Shown: one piece after another, positions 15,101 through 29,462 of the stretch | Layout: the number at the start of each line of letters is the position of its first letter | How positions within the stretch are numbered: the stretch's first letter is position 1 | Source of the DNA: Apostichopus japonicus | Taxonomy: Eukaryota; Echinodermata; Holothuroidea; Aspidochirotida; Stichopodidae | Direction: 5' to 3' | Length of the DNA: 64,000 nucleotides | Assembly: GCF_037975245.1 (NCBI RefSeq) | Contig: NC_092576.1 | Location: 39,177,111-39,241,110 of the forward strand | Notes under the pieces: model-generated | Databases searched by the model: none | Told to the model about the DNA's origin: nothing | What the model saw: only the letters and a program-made list of their open reading frames with translations | Translations under genes and position numbers: made by a program

Positions 15101-18100
15101 CTGATCAGGGCTTTCCAATCATCCCCACCCCTCATTCCCACTCAACTAGTGGAATGACATCAAAACATTATTTATACATAATATCACAATATTAGGGCGT
15201 TATGGAGGTCTGACCCTGTATAGGGTACCTAATTCCATAGTAACCCACACCACTTGACATATGCAATGAGCTAGATAGAGTGATAGTGTACAAACTGTAA
15301 TTTTCAGGACATATCAAACTTTACGTAGCAGGGAGAAAAGCAAATAGACGACCAATAGGGCAGCCAAGTCAACTGGACACCCCCCACCCCACCCCGACCC
15401 TCCATCCCATTCAACAAGGATGAATACACATAAAATCCTATGCTTTCAAATATTTGATCCTAATGATAGCCCTAGAACATACATATAGCTGCTTTCCCAG
15501 TTTCCCCCTCCAGCAACACCCCCCCCCCCTTTTGCCCCACATGATGGTTCCACATATGGGTGGAGCCTGTAAAAGTTGGACAAGGTTATTTTCTACACTG
15601 ATGTATTTGAGATTAAGCAGTTCACCAATTTGGAATGACATCGAAACTTTGAAAAGGTGGAAATAAGATGGTCAAAAACTAATATTAGACTGTTCATTAA
15701 ATTCTCACACACATTATGGGGACCCTAATAGTTGGGAAAAAAAAAAAACATTCTACTTTACATTTAATATACATCACCTTAATCTATGCTGTTGGAAATG
15801 GTGAAAAAAAAAATTTCTCAAACAATAGGAGAAAGCCATATCAGTGTACATCCCTATTTTCTCTATAATATATCAAATTGTATGAATGTAGCACATGCAA
15901 CAGCATATATATTCTGATTAGGGCTTTCCAATCATCCCCACCCCTCATTCCCACTCAACTAGTGGAATGACATCAAAACATTATTTATACATAATATCAC
16001 ATTATTAGGGCGTTTATGGAGGTCTGACCCTGTATAGGGTACCTAATTCCATAGTAACCCACACCACTTGACATATGCAATGAGCTAGATAGAGTGATAG
16101 TGTACAAACTGTAATTTTCAGGACATATCAAACTTTACGTAGCAGGGAGAAAAGCAAATAGACGACCAATAGGGCAGCCAAGTCAACTGGACACCCCCCA
16201 CCCCTCCCCGACCCTCCATCCCATTCAACAAGGATGAATACACATAAAATCCTATGCTTTCAAATATTTGATCCTAATGATAGCCCTAGAACATACATAT
16301 AGCTGCTTTCCCAGTTTCCCCCTCCAGCAACACCCCCCCCCTTTTGCCCCACATGATGGTTCCACATATGGGTGGAGCCTGTAAAAGTTGGACAAGGTTA
16401 TTTTCTACACTGATGTATTTGAGATTAAGCAGTTCACCAATTTGGAATGACATCGAAACTTTGAAAAGGTGGAAATAAGATGGTCAAACACTAATATTAG
16501 ACTGTTCATTAAATTCTCACACACATTATGGGGACCCTAATAGTTGGGAAAAAAAAAACATTCTACTTTACATTTAATATACATCACCTTAATCTATGCT
16601 GTTGGAAATGGTGAAAAAAAAAATTTCTCAAACAATAGGAGAAAGCCATATCAGTGTACATCCCTATTTTCTCTATAATATATCAAATTGTATGAATGTA
16701 GCACATGCAACAGCATATATATTCTGATTAGGGCTTTCCAATCATCCCCACCCCTCATTCCCACTCAACTAGTGGAATGACATCAAAACATTATTTATAC
16801 ATAATATCACATTATTAGGGCGTTTATGGAGGTCTGACCCTGTATACGGTACCTGATTCCATAGTAACCCACACCACTTGCCACATGCAATGATCTAAAT
16901 AGAGTGATAGTGTACAAACTGTAATTTTCAGGACATATCAAACTTTACGTAGCAGGGAGAAAAGCAAATAGACGACCAATAGGGCAGCCAAGTCAATTGG
17001 ACACCCCCCACCCCTCCCCGACCCTCCATCCCATTCAACAAGGATGAATACACATAAAATTCTATGCTTTCAAATATTTGATCCTAATGATAGCCCTAGA
17101 ACATACATATAGCTGCTTTCCCAGTTTCCCCCTCCAGCAACACCCCCCCCCCCCCTATTGCCCCACATGATGGTTCCACATATGGGTGGAGCCTGTAAAA
17201 GTTGGACAAGGTTATTTTCTACACTGATGTATTTGAGATTAAGCAGTTCATCAATTTGGAATGACAACAAAACTTTGAAACGGTGGAAATAAGATGGTCA
17301 AAAATTAATATTAGACTGTTCATTAAATTTTTACACACATTGGGACCCTAATAGTTTAAAAAAACCCTTTGACATTACATTTAATATACATCACCTTAAT
17401 CTATGCTGTTGGAAATGGTAAAAAAAATCTTTCTCAAACAATAGGAGAAAGCCATAACAGTGTACATCCCTATTTTCTCTCTAATATATCAAATTGTATG
17501 AATGTAGCACATGCAACAGCATATATTCTGATTAGGGCTTTCCAATCATCCCCACCCCTCATTCCCACTCAACTAGTGGAATGACATCAAAACATTATTT
17601 ATACATAATATCACAATATTAGGGCGTTATGGAGGTCTGACCCTGTATAGGGTACCTAATTCCATAGTAACCCACACCACTTGACATATGCAATGAGCTA
17701 GATAGAGTGATAGTGTACAAACTGTAATTTTCAAGACATATCAAACTTTACGTAGCAGGGAGAAAAGCAAATAGACGACCAAGAGGGCAGCCAAGTCAAT
17801 TGGACCCCCCCTCCCCCCTCCCCGACCCTCCATCCCATTCAACAAGGATGAATACACATAAAATCCTATGCTTTCAAATATTTGATCCTAATGATAGCCC
17901 TAGAACGTACATATAGCTGCATCCCAGTTTCCCCCTCCAGCAACACCCCCCCCCCTTTTGCCCCACATGATGGTTCCACATATGGGTGGAGCCTGTAAAA
18001 GTTGGACAAGGTTATTTTCTACACTGATGTATTTGAGATTAAGCAGTTCATCAATTTGGAATGACATCAAAACTTTGAAACGGTGAAAATAAGATGGTCA

Positions 18101-19399
18101 AAAACTAATATTAGACTGTTCATTAAATTCTCACACACATTGGGACCATAATAGTACAAAAAAAAAAACCTTTGACATTACATTTAATATACATCACCTT
18201 AATCTATGCTGTTGTAAATGGTAAAAAAAAATCTTTCTCAAACAATAGGAGAAAGCCATAACAGTGTACATCCCTATTTTCTCTCTAATATATCAAATTG
18301 TATGAATGTAGCACATGCAACACCATATATTCTGATGAGGGCTTTCCAATCATCCCCACCCCTCATCCCCACTCAACTAGTGGAATGACATCAAAACATT
18401 ATTTATACATAATATCACAATATTAGGGCGTTATGGAGGTCTGACCCTGTATAGGGTACCTAATTCCATAGTAACCCACACCACTTGACATATGCAATGA
18501 GCTAGATAGAGTGATAGTGTACAAACTGTAATTTTCAGGACATATCAAACTTTACGTAGCAGGGAGAAAAGCAAATAGACGACCAATAGGGCAGCCAAGT
18601 CAACTGGACACCCCCCACCCCTCCCCAACCCTCCATCCCATTCAACAAGGATGAATACACATAAAATCCTATGCTTTCAAATATTTGATCCTAATGATAG
18701 CTCTAACCTACATATAGCTGCTTTCCCAGTTTCCCCCTCTAGCAACCCCCCTCCCTTTTTGCCCCACATGATGGTTCCACATATGGGTGGAGCCTGTAAA
18801 AGTTGGACGAGGTAATTTTCTACACTGATGTATTTGAGATTAAGCAGTTCACCAATTTGGAATGACATCAAAATTTTGAAACGGTGAAAATAAGATGGTC
18901 AAAAATTAATATTAGACTGTTCATTAAATTCTCACACACATTGGGACCATAATAGTACAAAAAAAAACCCTTTGACATTACATTTAATATACATCACCTT
19001 AATCTATGCTGTTGGAAATGGTAAAAAAAATCTTTCTCAAACAATAGGAGAAAGCCATAACAGTGTACATCCCTATTTTCTCTCTAATATATCAAATTGT
19101 ATGAATGTAGCACATGCAATAGCATATATTCTGATTAGGGCTTTCCAATCATCCCCACCCCTCATTCCCACTCAACTAGTGGAATGACATCAAAACATTA
19201 TTTATACATAATATCACAATGTTAGGGCGTTATGGAGGTCTGACCCTGTATACGGTACCTGATTCCATAGTGACCCACACCACTTACCACATGCAATGAG
19301 CTAGATAGAGTGATAGTGTACAAACTGTAATTTTCAGGACATATCAAACTTTACGTAGCAGGTAGAAAAGCAAATAGACGACCAAGAGGGCACGCAAGT

Positions 19400-22300
19400 C
19401 ACTTGGACCCCCCCCAACCCTCCTCGACCCTCCATCCCATTCAACAAGGATGAATACACATAAAATCCTATGCTTTCAAATATTTGATCCTAATGATAGC
19501 CCTAGAACCTACATATAGCTGCTTTCCCAGTTTCCCCCTCCAGCAACACCCCCCCCCCTTTTGCCCCACATGATGGTTCCACATATGGGTGGAGCCTGTA
19601 AAAGTTGGACAAGGCTATTTTCTACACTGATGTATTTGAGATTAAGCAGTTCATCAATTTGGAATGACAACAAAACTTTGAAACGGTGGAAATAAGATGG
19701 TAAAAAATTAATATTAGACTGTTCATTAAATTCTCACACACATTATGGGGACCCTAATAGTTGGGGAAAAAAAAAACATTCTACTTTACATTCAATATAC
19801 ATCACCTTAATCTATGCTGTTGGAAATGGTGAAAAAAAAATTTCTCAAACAATAGGAGAAAGCCATAACAGTGTACATCCCTATTTTCTCTATAATATAT
19901 CAAATTGTATGAATGTAGCACATGCAACAGCATATATATTCTGATTAGGGCTTTCCAATCATCCCCACCCCTCATTCCCACTCAACTAGTGGAATGACAT
20001 CAAAACATTATTTATACATAATATCACATTATTAGGGCGTTATGGAGGTCTGACCCTGTATACGGTACCTGATTCCATAGTAACCCACACCACTTGCCAC
20101 ATGCAATAATCTAAATAGATTGATAGTGTACAAACTGTAATTTTCAAGACATATCAAACTTTACGTAGCAGGTAGAAAAGCAAATAGACGACCAAGAGGG
20201 CACGCAAGTCACTTGGGCCCCCCCACCCCTCCCCGACCCTCCATCCCATTCAACAAGGATGAATACACATAAAATGCTTTCTAATATTTGATCCTAATGA
20301 TAGCTCTAACCTACATATAGCTGCTTTCCCAGTTTCCCCCTCTAGCAACCCCCCCCCCCCCTTTTGCCCCACATGATGGTTCCACATATGGGTGGAGCCT
20401 GTAAAAGTTGGACAAGGTAATTTTCTACACTGTTGTATTTGAGATTAAGCAGTTCACCAATTTGGGATGGCATGGAAACCTTGAAATGGTGGAAATAAGA
20501 TGGTCAAAAATTAATATTAGACTGTTCATTAAATTCTCACACACATTATGGGGACCCTAATAGTTGGAAAACAAACCTTCTACTTTACATTTAATATACA
20601 TCACCTTAATCTATGCTGTTGGAAATGGTAAAAAAATCTTTCTCAAACAATAGGAGAAAACCATAACAGCCGTGTACATCCCTATTTTCTCTCTAATATA
20701 TCAAATTGTATGAATGCAGCACATGCAACAGCATATATATTCTGATTAGGGCTTTCCAATCATCCCCACCCCTCATTCCCACTCAACTAGTGGAATGACA
20801 TCAAAACATTATTTATACATAATATCACAATGTAAGGGCGTTATGGAGGTCTGACCCTGTATACGGTACCTGATTCCATAGTAACCCACACCACTTGCCA
20901 CATGCAATGAGCTAGATAGTGTGATAGTGTACAAACTGTAATTTTCAAGACATATCAAACTTTACGTAGCAGGTAGAAAAGCAAATAGACGACCAAGAGG
21001 GCATGCAAGTCACTTGGACCCCCCCCCCCCAACCCTCCTCGACCCTCCATCCCATTCAACAAGGATGAATACACATAAAATCCTATGCTTTCAAATATTT
21101 GATCCTAATGATAGCCCTAGAACCTACATATAGCTGCTTTCCCAGTTTCCCCCTCCAGCAACACCCCCCCCCCTTTTGCCCCACATGATGGTTCCACATA
21201 TGGGTGGAGCCTGTAAAAGTTGGACAAGGCTATTTTCTACACTGATGTATTTGAGATTAAGCAGTTCATCAATTTGGAATGACAACAAAACTTTGAAACG
21301 GTGGAAATAAGATGGTAAAAAATTAATATTAGACTGTTCATTAAATTCTCACACACATTATGGGGACCCTAATAGTTGGGAAAAAAAAAACATTCTACTT
21401 TACATTCAATATACATCACCTTAATCTATGCTGTTGGAAATGGTGAAAAAAAAATTTCTCAAACAATAGGAGAAAGCCATAACAGTGTACATCCCTATTT
21501 TTTCTATAATATATCAAATTGTATGAATGTAGCACATGCAACAGCATATATATTCTGATTAGGGCTTTCCAATCATCCCCACCCCTCATTCCCACTCAAC
21601 TAGTGGAATGACATCAAAACATTATTTATACATAATATCACATTATTAGGGCGTTATGGAGGTCTGACCCTGTATACGGTACCTGATTCCATAGTAACCC
21701 ACACCACTTGCCACATGCAATAATCTAAATAGAGTGATAGTGTACAAACTGTAATTTTCAAGACATATCAAACTTTACGTAGCAGGTAGAAAAGCAAATA
21801 GACGACCAAGAGGGCACGCAAGTCACTTGGGCCCCCCCCCACCCCTCCCCGACCCTCCATCCCATTCAACAAGGATGAATACACATAAAATGCTTTCAAA
21901 TATTTGATCCTAATGATAGCTCTAACCTACATATAGCTGCTTTCCCAGTTTCCCCCTCTAGCAACCCCCCCCCCCTTTTGCCCCACATGATGGTTCCACA
22001 TATGGGTGGAGCCTGTAAAAGTTGGACAAGGTAATTTTCTACACTGTTGTATTTGAGATTAAGCAGTTCACCAATTTGGGATGGCATGGAAACCTTGAAA
22101 CGGTGAAAATAAGATGGTCAAAAATTAATATTAGACTGTTCATTAAATTCTCACACACATTATGGGGACCCTAATAGTTGGAAAACAAACCTTCTACTTT
22201 ACATTTAATATACATCACCTTAATCTATGCTGTTGGAAATGGTAAAAAAATCTTTCTCAAACAATAGGAGAAAACCATAACAGCTGTGTACATCCCTATT

Positions 22301-22440
22301 TTCTCTCTAATATATCAAATTGTATGAATGCAGCACATGCAACAGCATATATATTCTGATTAGGGCTTTCCAATCATCCCCACCCCTCATTCCCACTCAA
22401 CTAGTGGAATGACATCAAAACATTATTTATACATAATATC
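19400..22440. repeat. second two-unit satellite duplication (offset ~1,615)
   Basis: About 19,400-20,820 and 21,010-22,440 share private variants absent from other units: gatggtaaaaaattaat (19,695 and 21,312), tttgggatggcatggaaacc (about 20,461 and 22,075), gttggaaaacaaaccttc, and an extra two bases in cataacagcYgtgtac (20,661 and 22,274). These mark a recent duplication of a two-unit block, separate from the one at 10-14 kb. Confidence 0.8.
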
Positions 22441-25400
22441 ACAATATTAGGGCGTTATGGAGGTCTGACCCTGTATACGGTACCTGATTCCATAGTGACC
22501 CACACCACTTGCCACATGCAATGAGCTAGATAGTGTGATAGTGTACAAACTGTAATTTTCAAGACATATCAAACTTTACGTAGCAGGTAGAAAAGCAAAT
22601 AGACGACCAAGAGGGCACGCAAGTCACTTGGACCCCCCCCACCCCGCCTCGACCCTCCATCCCATTCAACAAGGATGAATACACATAAAATCCTATGCTT
22701 TCAAATATTTGATCCTAATGATAGCTCTAACCTACATATAGCTGCTTTCCCAGTTCCCCCCTCCAGCAACCCCCCCCCCCGCCTTCTGCCCCACATGATG
22801 GTTCCACATATGTGTGGAGCCTGTAAATGTTGGACAAGGTAATTTTCTACACTGATGTATTTGAGATTAAGCAGTTCACCAATTTGGAATGACATCAAAA
22901 CTTTGAAACGGTGAAAATAAGATGGTCAAAAATTAATATTAGACTGTTCATTAAATTCTCACACACATTATGGGGACCCTAATAGTAAAAAAAAAAAACC
23001 TTTGACATTACATTTAATATACATCACCTTAATCTATGCTGTTGGAAATGGTAAAAAAAAAAATCTCAAACAATAGGAGAAAGCCATATCAGTGTACATC
23101 CCTATTTTCTCTCTAATATATCAAATTGTATGAATGTAGCACATGCAATAGCATATATTCTGATTAGGGCTTTCCAATCATCCCCACCCCTCATTCCCAC
23201 TCAACTAGTGGAATGACATCAAAACATTATTTATACATGTATAATATCACAATATTAGGGCGTTATGGAGGTCTGACCCTGTATACGGTACCTAATTCCA
23301 TAGTAACCCACACCACTTGACATATGCAATGAGCTAGATAGAGTGATAGTGTACAAACTGTAATTTTCAGGACATATCAAACTTTACGTAGCAGGGAGAA
23401 AAGCAAATAGACGACCAAGAGGGCAGCCAAGTCAATTGGACCCCCCCACCCCTCCCCGACCCTCCATCCGATTCAACAAGGATGAATACACATAAAATCC
23501 TATGCTTTCAAATATTTGATCCTAATGATAGCCCTAGAACATACATATAGCTGCTTTCCCAGTTTCCCCCTCCAGCAACACCCCCCCCCCCTTTTGCCCC
23601 ACATGATGGTTCCACATATGGGTGGAGCCTGTAAAAGTTGGACAAGGCTATTTTCTACACTGATGTATTTGAGATTAAGCAGTTCATCAATTTGGAATGA
23701 CAACAAAACTTTGAAACGGTGGAAATAAGATGGTCAAAAATTAATATTAGACTGCTCATTAAATTCTCACACACATTATGGGGACCCTAATAGTTGGAAA
23801 AAAAAACCTTTGACATTACTTTTAATATACATCACCTTAATCTATGCTGTTGGAAATGGTGAAAAAAAAAAATCTCAAACAATAGGAGAAAGCCATATCA
23901 GTGTACATCCCTATTTTCTCTCTAATATATCAAATTGTATGAATACAGCACATGCAACAGCATATATATTCTGATTAGGGCTTTCCAGTCATCCCCACCC
24001 CTCATTCCCACTCAACTAGTGGAATGACATCAAAACATTATTTATACATAATATCACATTATTAGGGCGTTATGGAGGTCTGACCCTGTATAGGGTACCT
24101 GATTCCATAGTAACCCACACCACTTGCCACATGCAATGATCTAAATAGAGTGATAGTGTTCAAACTGTAATTTTCAGGACATATCAAACTTTACGTAGCA
24201 GGGAGAAAAGCAAATAGACGACCAAGAGGGCACGCAAGTCAATTGGACCCCCCTCCCCCCTCCCCGACCCTCCATCCCGTTCAACAAGGATGAATACACA
24301 TAAAATCCTATGCTTTCAAATATTTGATCCTAATGATAGCCCTAGAACATACATATAGCTGCTTTCCCAGTTTCCCCCTCCAGCAACACCCCCCCCCTTT
24401 TGCCCCACATGATGGTTCCACATATGGGTGGAGCCTGTAAAAGTTGGACAAGGTTATTTTCTACGTGATGTATTTGAGATTAAGCAGTTCATCAATTTGG
24501 AATGACAACAAAACTTTGAAACGGTGGAAATAAGATGGTCAAAAATTAATATTAGACTGTTCATTAAATTCTCACACACATTGGGACCATAATAGTAAAA
24601 AAAAAAAACCTTTGACATTACATTTAATATACATCACCGTAATCTATGCTGTTGGAAATGGTAAAAAAAATCTTTCTCAAACAATAGGAGAAAGCCATAA
24701 CAGTGTACATCCCTATTTTCTCTCTAATATATCAAATTGTATGAATGTAGCACATGCAATAGCATATATTCTGATTAGGGCTTTCCAATCATCCCCACCC
24801 CTCATTCCCACTCAACTAGTGGAATGACATCAAAACATTATTTATACATAATATCACAATGTTAGGGCGTTATGGAGGTCTGACCCTGTATACGGTACCT
24901 GATTCCATAGTGACCCACACCACTTGCCACATGCAATGAGCTAGATAGTGTGATAGTGTACAAACTGTAATTTTCAAGACATATCAAACTTTACGTAGCA
25001 GGTAGAAAAGCAAATAGACGACCAAGAGGGCACGCAAGTCACTTGGACCCCCCCCCAACCCTCCTCGACCCTCCATCCCATTCAACAAGGATGAATACAC
25101 ATAAAATCCTATGCTTTCAAATATTTGATCCTAATGATAGCTCTCACCTACATATAGCTGCTTTCCCAGTTTCCCCCTCCAGCAACCCCCCCCCCTTTTG
25201 CCCTACATGATGGTTCCACATGTGGGTGGAGCCTGTAAAAGTTGGACAAGGAAATTTTATACACTGATGTATTTGAGATTAAGCAGTTCACCAATTTGGA
25301 ATGACATCAAAACTTTGAAACGGTGAAAATAAGATGGTCAAAAATTAATATTAGACTGTTCATTAAATTCTCACACACATTATGGGGACCCTAATAGTTG

Positions 25401-26349
25401 GAAAAAAAACCTTCGACATTACATTTAATATACATCACCTTAATCTATGCTGTTGGAAATGGTAAAATAAATCTTTCTCAAACAATAGGAAAAAGCCATA
25501 ACAGTGTACATCCCTATTTTCTCTATAATATATCAAATTGTATGAATGTAGCACATGCAACAGCATATATTCTGATTAGGGCTTTCCAATCATCCCCACC
25601 CCTCATTTCCGCTCAATTAGTGGAATGACATCAAAACATTATTTATACATAATATCACAATATTAGGACGTTATGGAGGTCTGACCCTGTATACGGTACC
25701 TGATTCCATAGTAACCCGCACCACTTGCCACATGCAATGAGCTAGATAGTGTGATAGTGTTCAAACTGTAATTTTCAAGACATATCAAACTTTACGTAGC
25801 ACGGAGAAAAGCAAATAGACGACCAAGAGGGCAGCCAAGTCAATTGGACCCCCCCCACCCCTCCCCGACCCTCCATCCCATTCAACAAAGATGAATACAC
25901 ATAAAATCCTATGCTTTGAAATATTTGATCCTAATGATAGCTCTAACCTACATATAGCTGCTTTCCCAGTTTCCCCCTCCAGGAACCCCCCCCCCAACTT
26001 CTGCCCCACATGATGGTTCCACATATGGGTGGACCCTGTAAATGTTGGACAAGGTAATTTTCTACACTGATGTATTTGAGATTAAGCAGTTCACCAATTT
26101 GGAATGACATCAAAACTTTGAAACGGTGAAAATAAGATGGTCAAAAATTAATATTAGACTGTTCATTAAATTCTCACACACATTTAGGGACCCTAATAGT
26201 TGAAAAAAAAAAAACCTTTGACATTACATTTAATATACATCACCTTAATCTATGCTGTTGGAAATGGTGAAAAAAAATTCTTTCTCGAACAATAGGAGAA
26301 AGCCATAACAGTGTACATCCCTATTTTCTCTATAATATATCAGATTGTA

Positions 26350-26720
26350 TGACTTTTGTACACTGTCGTGCTGGAGATGGTTGGGAAAGTGACATAGGAG
26401 CCCTATTTAGACCATTTTATGTAGCAAATGCTACATTTCTGTAGTTTGATATGTCTTTGAAACTACAGATTGTACACTGTTTTGAAGTTCATTGCATGGG
26501 GCAGGTGGAATGGGCCCATGGGGAATCAGGTACTTCATACTTTGAGTACTTTATTCAGGGTTTGACATTTCATAATGGCCTAATATTCCAATGTTATGTC
26601 TATTTAATGCTTTGATGTCATTCCACTTGTTGATTGGAAATGGGGGATAAGGTGACTTGACCACCCAATTAAGCTATATGCTGTTGCATATGCTAGATCT
26701 ATAAAGTTTGGCATGCCTTG
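26350..26720 (-). repeat. diverged, inverted part-unit of the satellite at the array edge
   Basis: Directly after the last unit breaks off at tatatcagattgtatgac, the reverse complement of this stretch follows the satellite in order. Recognisable blocks on the plus strand are gtttgatatgtc, acagattgtacact, cattgcat, gcctaatatt, tgatgtcattccact and atgctgttgcat. Identity is much lower than between array units, so this is an old copy in opposite orientation to the array. Confidence 0.8.
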
Positions 26721-29237
26721 GAAAGTACACTACCTTTTAACCTTTTCCCCTATTCTTTGTCAAATATTTTATCATATTCTCACATAGATATTGTTTTTCT
26801 GCTCTCTTACAGACAAGGGCTGGCTGGCTGGCACAGTACTATCATATAAATGCTCAAGTTGGTATATCAAGGCTGCTTGGTTCCATATTATATAATGTTG
26901 TGTTGGGACCTCCGGATATGCAATAAACATGTTCTTGGATTTTGTCAGCTGGGTTGGTTTCAAGCAAACAATTCTTGCATAGTGGATATGTCAGCACTAT
27001 AGCAACAGATCATACTGATTGGTGAAGTTCAGCTCTATGCACAATATTCATTTCAGAGAATCTTTGTTTCTTGTGTTCAGTTCTTTGATTATCATACATT
27101 TTGGAGACCATTGAGCACATTGTATTATATCACCATGCATTGATCTTGATATTATATTGATGAGTTATTTATTAAACTGAGATGGTATGTGTTTGAGGAG
27201 TTTTAATACTAAAGAATATATTATGATGCAAGAGAAAGGCATAATTAGAAAATTTACAAAACATTTGTGAACATCATGCTTTGTCAATGTGACAGGAAGA
27301 TTAGCTATGATGAAATATAATATATACCATACCATATTATACCAGTGAAAATTATACTTTTTTAAAGATAAAGTGATGTACTGTTGATATTTGTCTTGAA
27401 ACAGTTCCATATGTATGGACAAATCTGTTGCAATGTAGATACATAGGGTGCAACATATGACAAGAATTGAATAAAATTCTACTCTACTCTACTTCCTCTA
27501 CAATATCTGTAATATCCTCTCTATGTTTCCACACAGTTGTATAAAAGTTCTTCTTTGGGTTTTTTTTGTGCTACTATTTTACAGGGCACGAAGGGTGTTG
27601 TTTTGGCTGTGTTTTTTCCAAGGAGGAAGGTGGATTACCCCCCTCCCCCCTGGTTCCCCACCTTCACCTTATGCTGAAATTATCCCCCTATTTTGAATCA
27701 AATTGAGTCAAGTGGTGATGCCAACCAACATGGAGTGTTTGAACAGCAGCTTGGTTTTGAACTGTTATTTAGGTAAACAGTTCAATTAAATGTTTCCTGT
27801 GTGGGAGAGGACAAAGGTGCCCACTTAAGGCTTTAAAAAGTTGGCCAGTATTGTTATCCTATATTTACCATTGCATTCTTTCAAAATTGCATGGAATTAA
27901 AATTTGAGGGATGTATCAGGAAATAAGTTCCATATGCAACAAACCAATATATGGCATCCTTCCATGACAATTGTGAAATGCCAGATATCTTGTTCAATCA
28001 TTATGCCTCCTCCTCCTCCACTCCCCCCCCCCCTTCCTCCACCCCAGAAATTACTACCAATAACACTATGGAATATAATTACATTGGTAATGATTGAAAT
28101 TATGTGGCTTGAAGTGTTTTTTTTTTCATTTTTCGATATCAACCTTTCTGCAAAAACTATAATGTGTCCCTAACGATCATTATTTGAAGTAACACACTGT
28201 TTTCCCCATCATACCCCCTTCGGCATCCCAGGAATGGATAATAAGCACACTTCGATCATGAACAGTTAGAAGTAGTGCTTCTCAAATGATATCCAGCTGA
28301 TACCAGTTTCAAACAAGTCTGTGGCCAACTCACTTGTCATGTGTGAAGTAATTTTTTCCCTTATCACCCCCCCCTTCCCCTTCCCCATGATATACTGACA
28401 ATGGAACAGAAGCATGCTACATTGATTATGATTGAAATAACAAACTTCCAGTGAGGTCCCCATAAACCAATTCAGTGTGTGTTAAGTCAGTAGTGAGTCC
28501 CCACAAGTAATGTGGAATGTCTTGTATAGTAACACTATAACAAAAGTAAATAAAAACATAAATAATCCCTAACTTAATTTTGGATGGAAAGGTCATTACA
28601 AATTCAAAGTTTGAAGCCTCTGTGATCATTGTAACTAACGGTCCCCATAATGATAGCCAAAAGGTTGAGTCCCCGTAAACCACCTTACGCCTGTATGTAT
28701 GTGTGTACCTTGTGTGTACGTAACGAGCTGCTTCCCTTTGGACTGACAGTAGTCCCCATCCATGTCCAGATTATGTGGCAAGTAATTCAATGCAGTAGTA
28801 GGCCCAGTCAGCCTTCTATGACCTAAACCTGCTATCATTTTATCTTTCATTCTCTGGCTATTAAAACTCATAATATTAAATTGCTTTTTCTGTACAGCCT
28901 GCTGCAATTGTGGTGTTGTGTTTTCTTCCATGTTATGTTTTATCAAGTTCTTTTTAAAGTAGTGTTTGAAAAATTCTACTAATTTTTTGTTGTTTGTGTA
29001 GGCCTACTTATTTGTAACTGCCCTGTGTAATTTACTTAAGAATCATGATACATTGTCTTTGTTGCAGGTGGACAATTTCTATATTCTTGTGAACGAAGTC
29101 AATTTATCTCCTATGCCTAGCCTTGGCTGATTACATGCCACAATTTGGTACAAGGATGGTGTTTTGATTTTCTTGTTTCAAACACCACTGCAAAGGCACC
29201 CAATTTCAAGCGAATAGCGGCTTTGCTTAGGCTCTGT
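26720..29237. other. unique AT-rich DNA without a convincing gene
   Basis: No protein family is recognised. Small signals: a good splice acceptor (polypyrimidine then cag ending 26,812) followed by 37 open codons; AATAAA at 27,470-27,475 followed by a short ctact run (27,479-27,494), as seen at the 3' ends of some retroposons; a C/T-rich patch at 28,008-28,045; and a candidate terminal exon at 29,068-29,130. The open frames present have low-complexity or random composition. Confidence 0.6.
29068..29130 (+). CDS. candidate terminal exon, unknown product
   Basis: A pyrimidine-rich tract ending ttgcag (29,062-29,067) is followed by 20 open codons and TGA. The peptide VDNFYILVNEVNLSPMPSLG has ordinary protein-like composition. 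I found no convincing upstream exon on the plus strand in the preceding 2.7 kb that joins in phase, so this may be chance. No function is suggested. Confidence 0.2.
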   Translation: MDNFYILVNEVNLSPMPSLG

Positions 29238-29462
29238 CTTGTTTATAGCCTAGGTAGACTAGGTCTTGTTCTAGCCTAGTACTACTATTACTAGTTAGAC
29301 TTAAGTACACTAGGCTAGGCCTGGTACTAGTAGTATAGCAGTAATTAGTAAGTAGTACTAGTACTACTACTATTACTAGGCCTAATACTAGTTAGACTTA
29401 AGTACACTAGGCTAGTACTAGTAGTAGTATTAGTAAGTAGCCTAGTACTACTATTTCTAAGC
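29238..29462. repeat. CTAG/TAGGCCTA-rich degenerate tandem tract
   Basis: Dense ctag, tagtac and actact motifs, with the block ttagacttaagtacactagg occurring twice (about 29,297 and 29,395). This gives a roughly 100-bp tandem duplication of low-complexity sequence. Confidence 0.75.

Larger units (their letters stand above)
1..26349. repeat. satellite array, ~804-bp unit, at least 31 complete copies
   Basis: The landmark attagactgttcatt (with small variants at about 5,634 and 23,744) recurs 32 times, at about 7, 811, 1610, 2424, 3226 and so on to 26,154. Allowing for the 1,215 bp added by the insertion at 11.4 kb, the mean spacing is about 804 bp. Each unit holds, in order, this landmark, an A-run (about 6-14), a conserved 300-bp AT-rich block, a pyrimidine-rich block, a C-run (about 5-14) and a block ending in gatggtcaaaa. 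Copies are clearly alike but differ by point changes and homopolymer lengths. They fall into at least two variants, with TTGGGACC or TTATGGGGACC after the landmark, in mosaic order. The array enters from beyond the left edge. Short open frames of 60-96 codons recur because the unit recurs; they shift with homopolymer length and I treat the unit as non-coding. Confidence 0.97.

Noticed and set aside
1..26349. CRISPR-like array
   Set aside because: Units are about 804 bp, similar throughout, with no short repeat/unique spacer pattern, in a eukaryotic context.
27897..28173. Opposed Pro-rich and Gly-rich frames at 28 kb
   Set aside because: They depend on a C/T-rich low-complexity patch and have no supporting splice sites.
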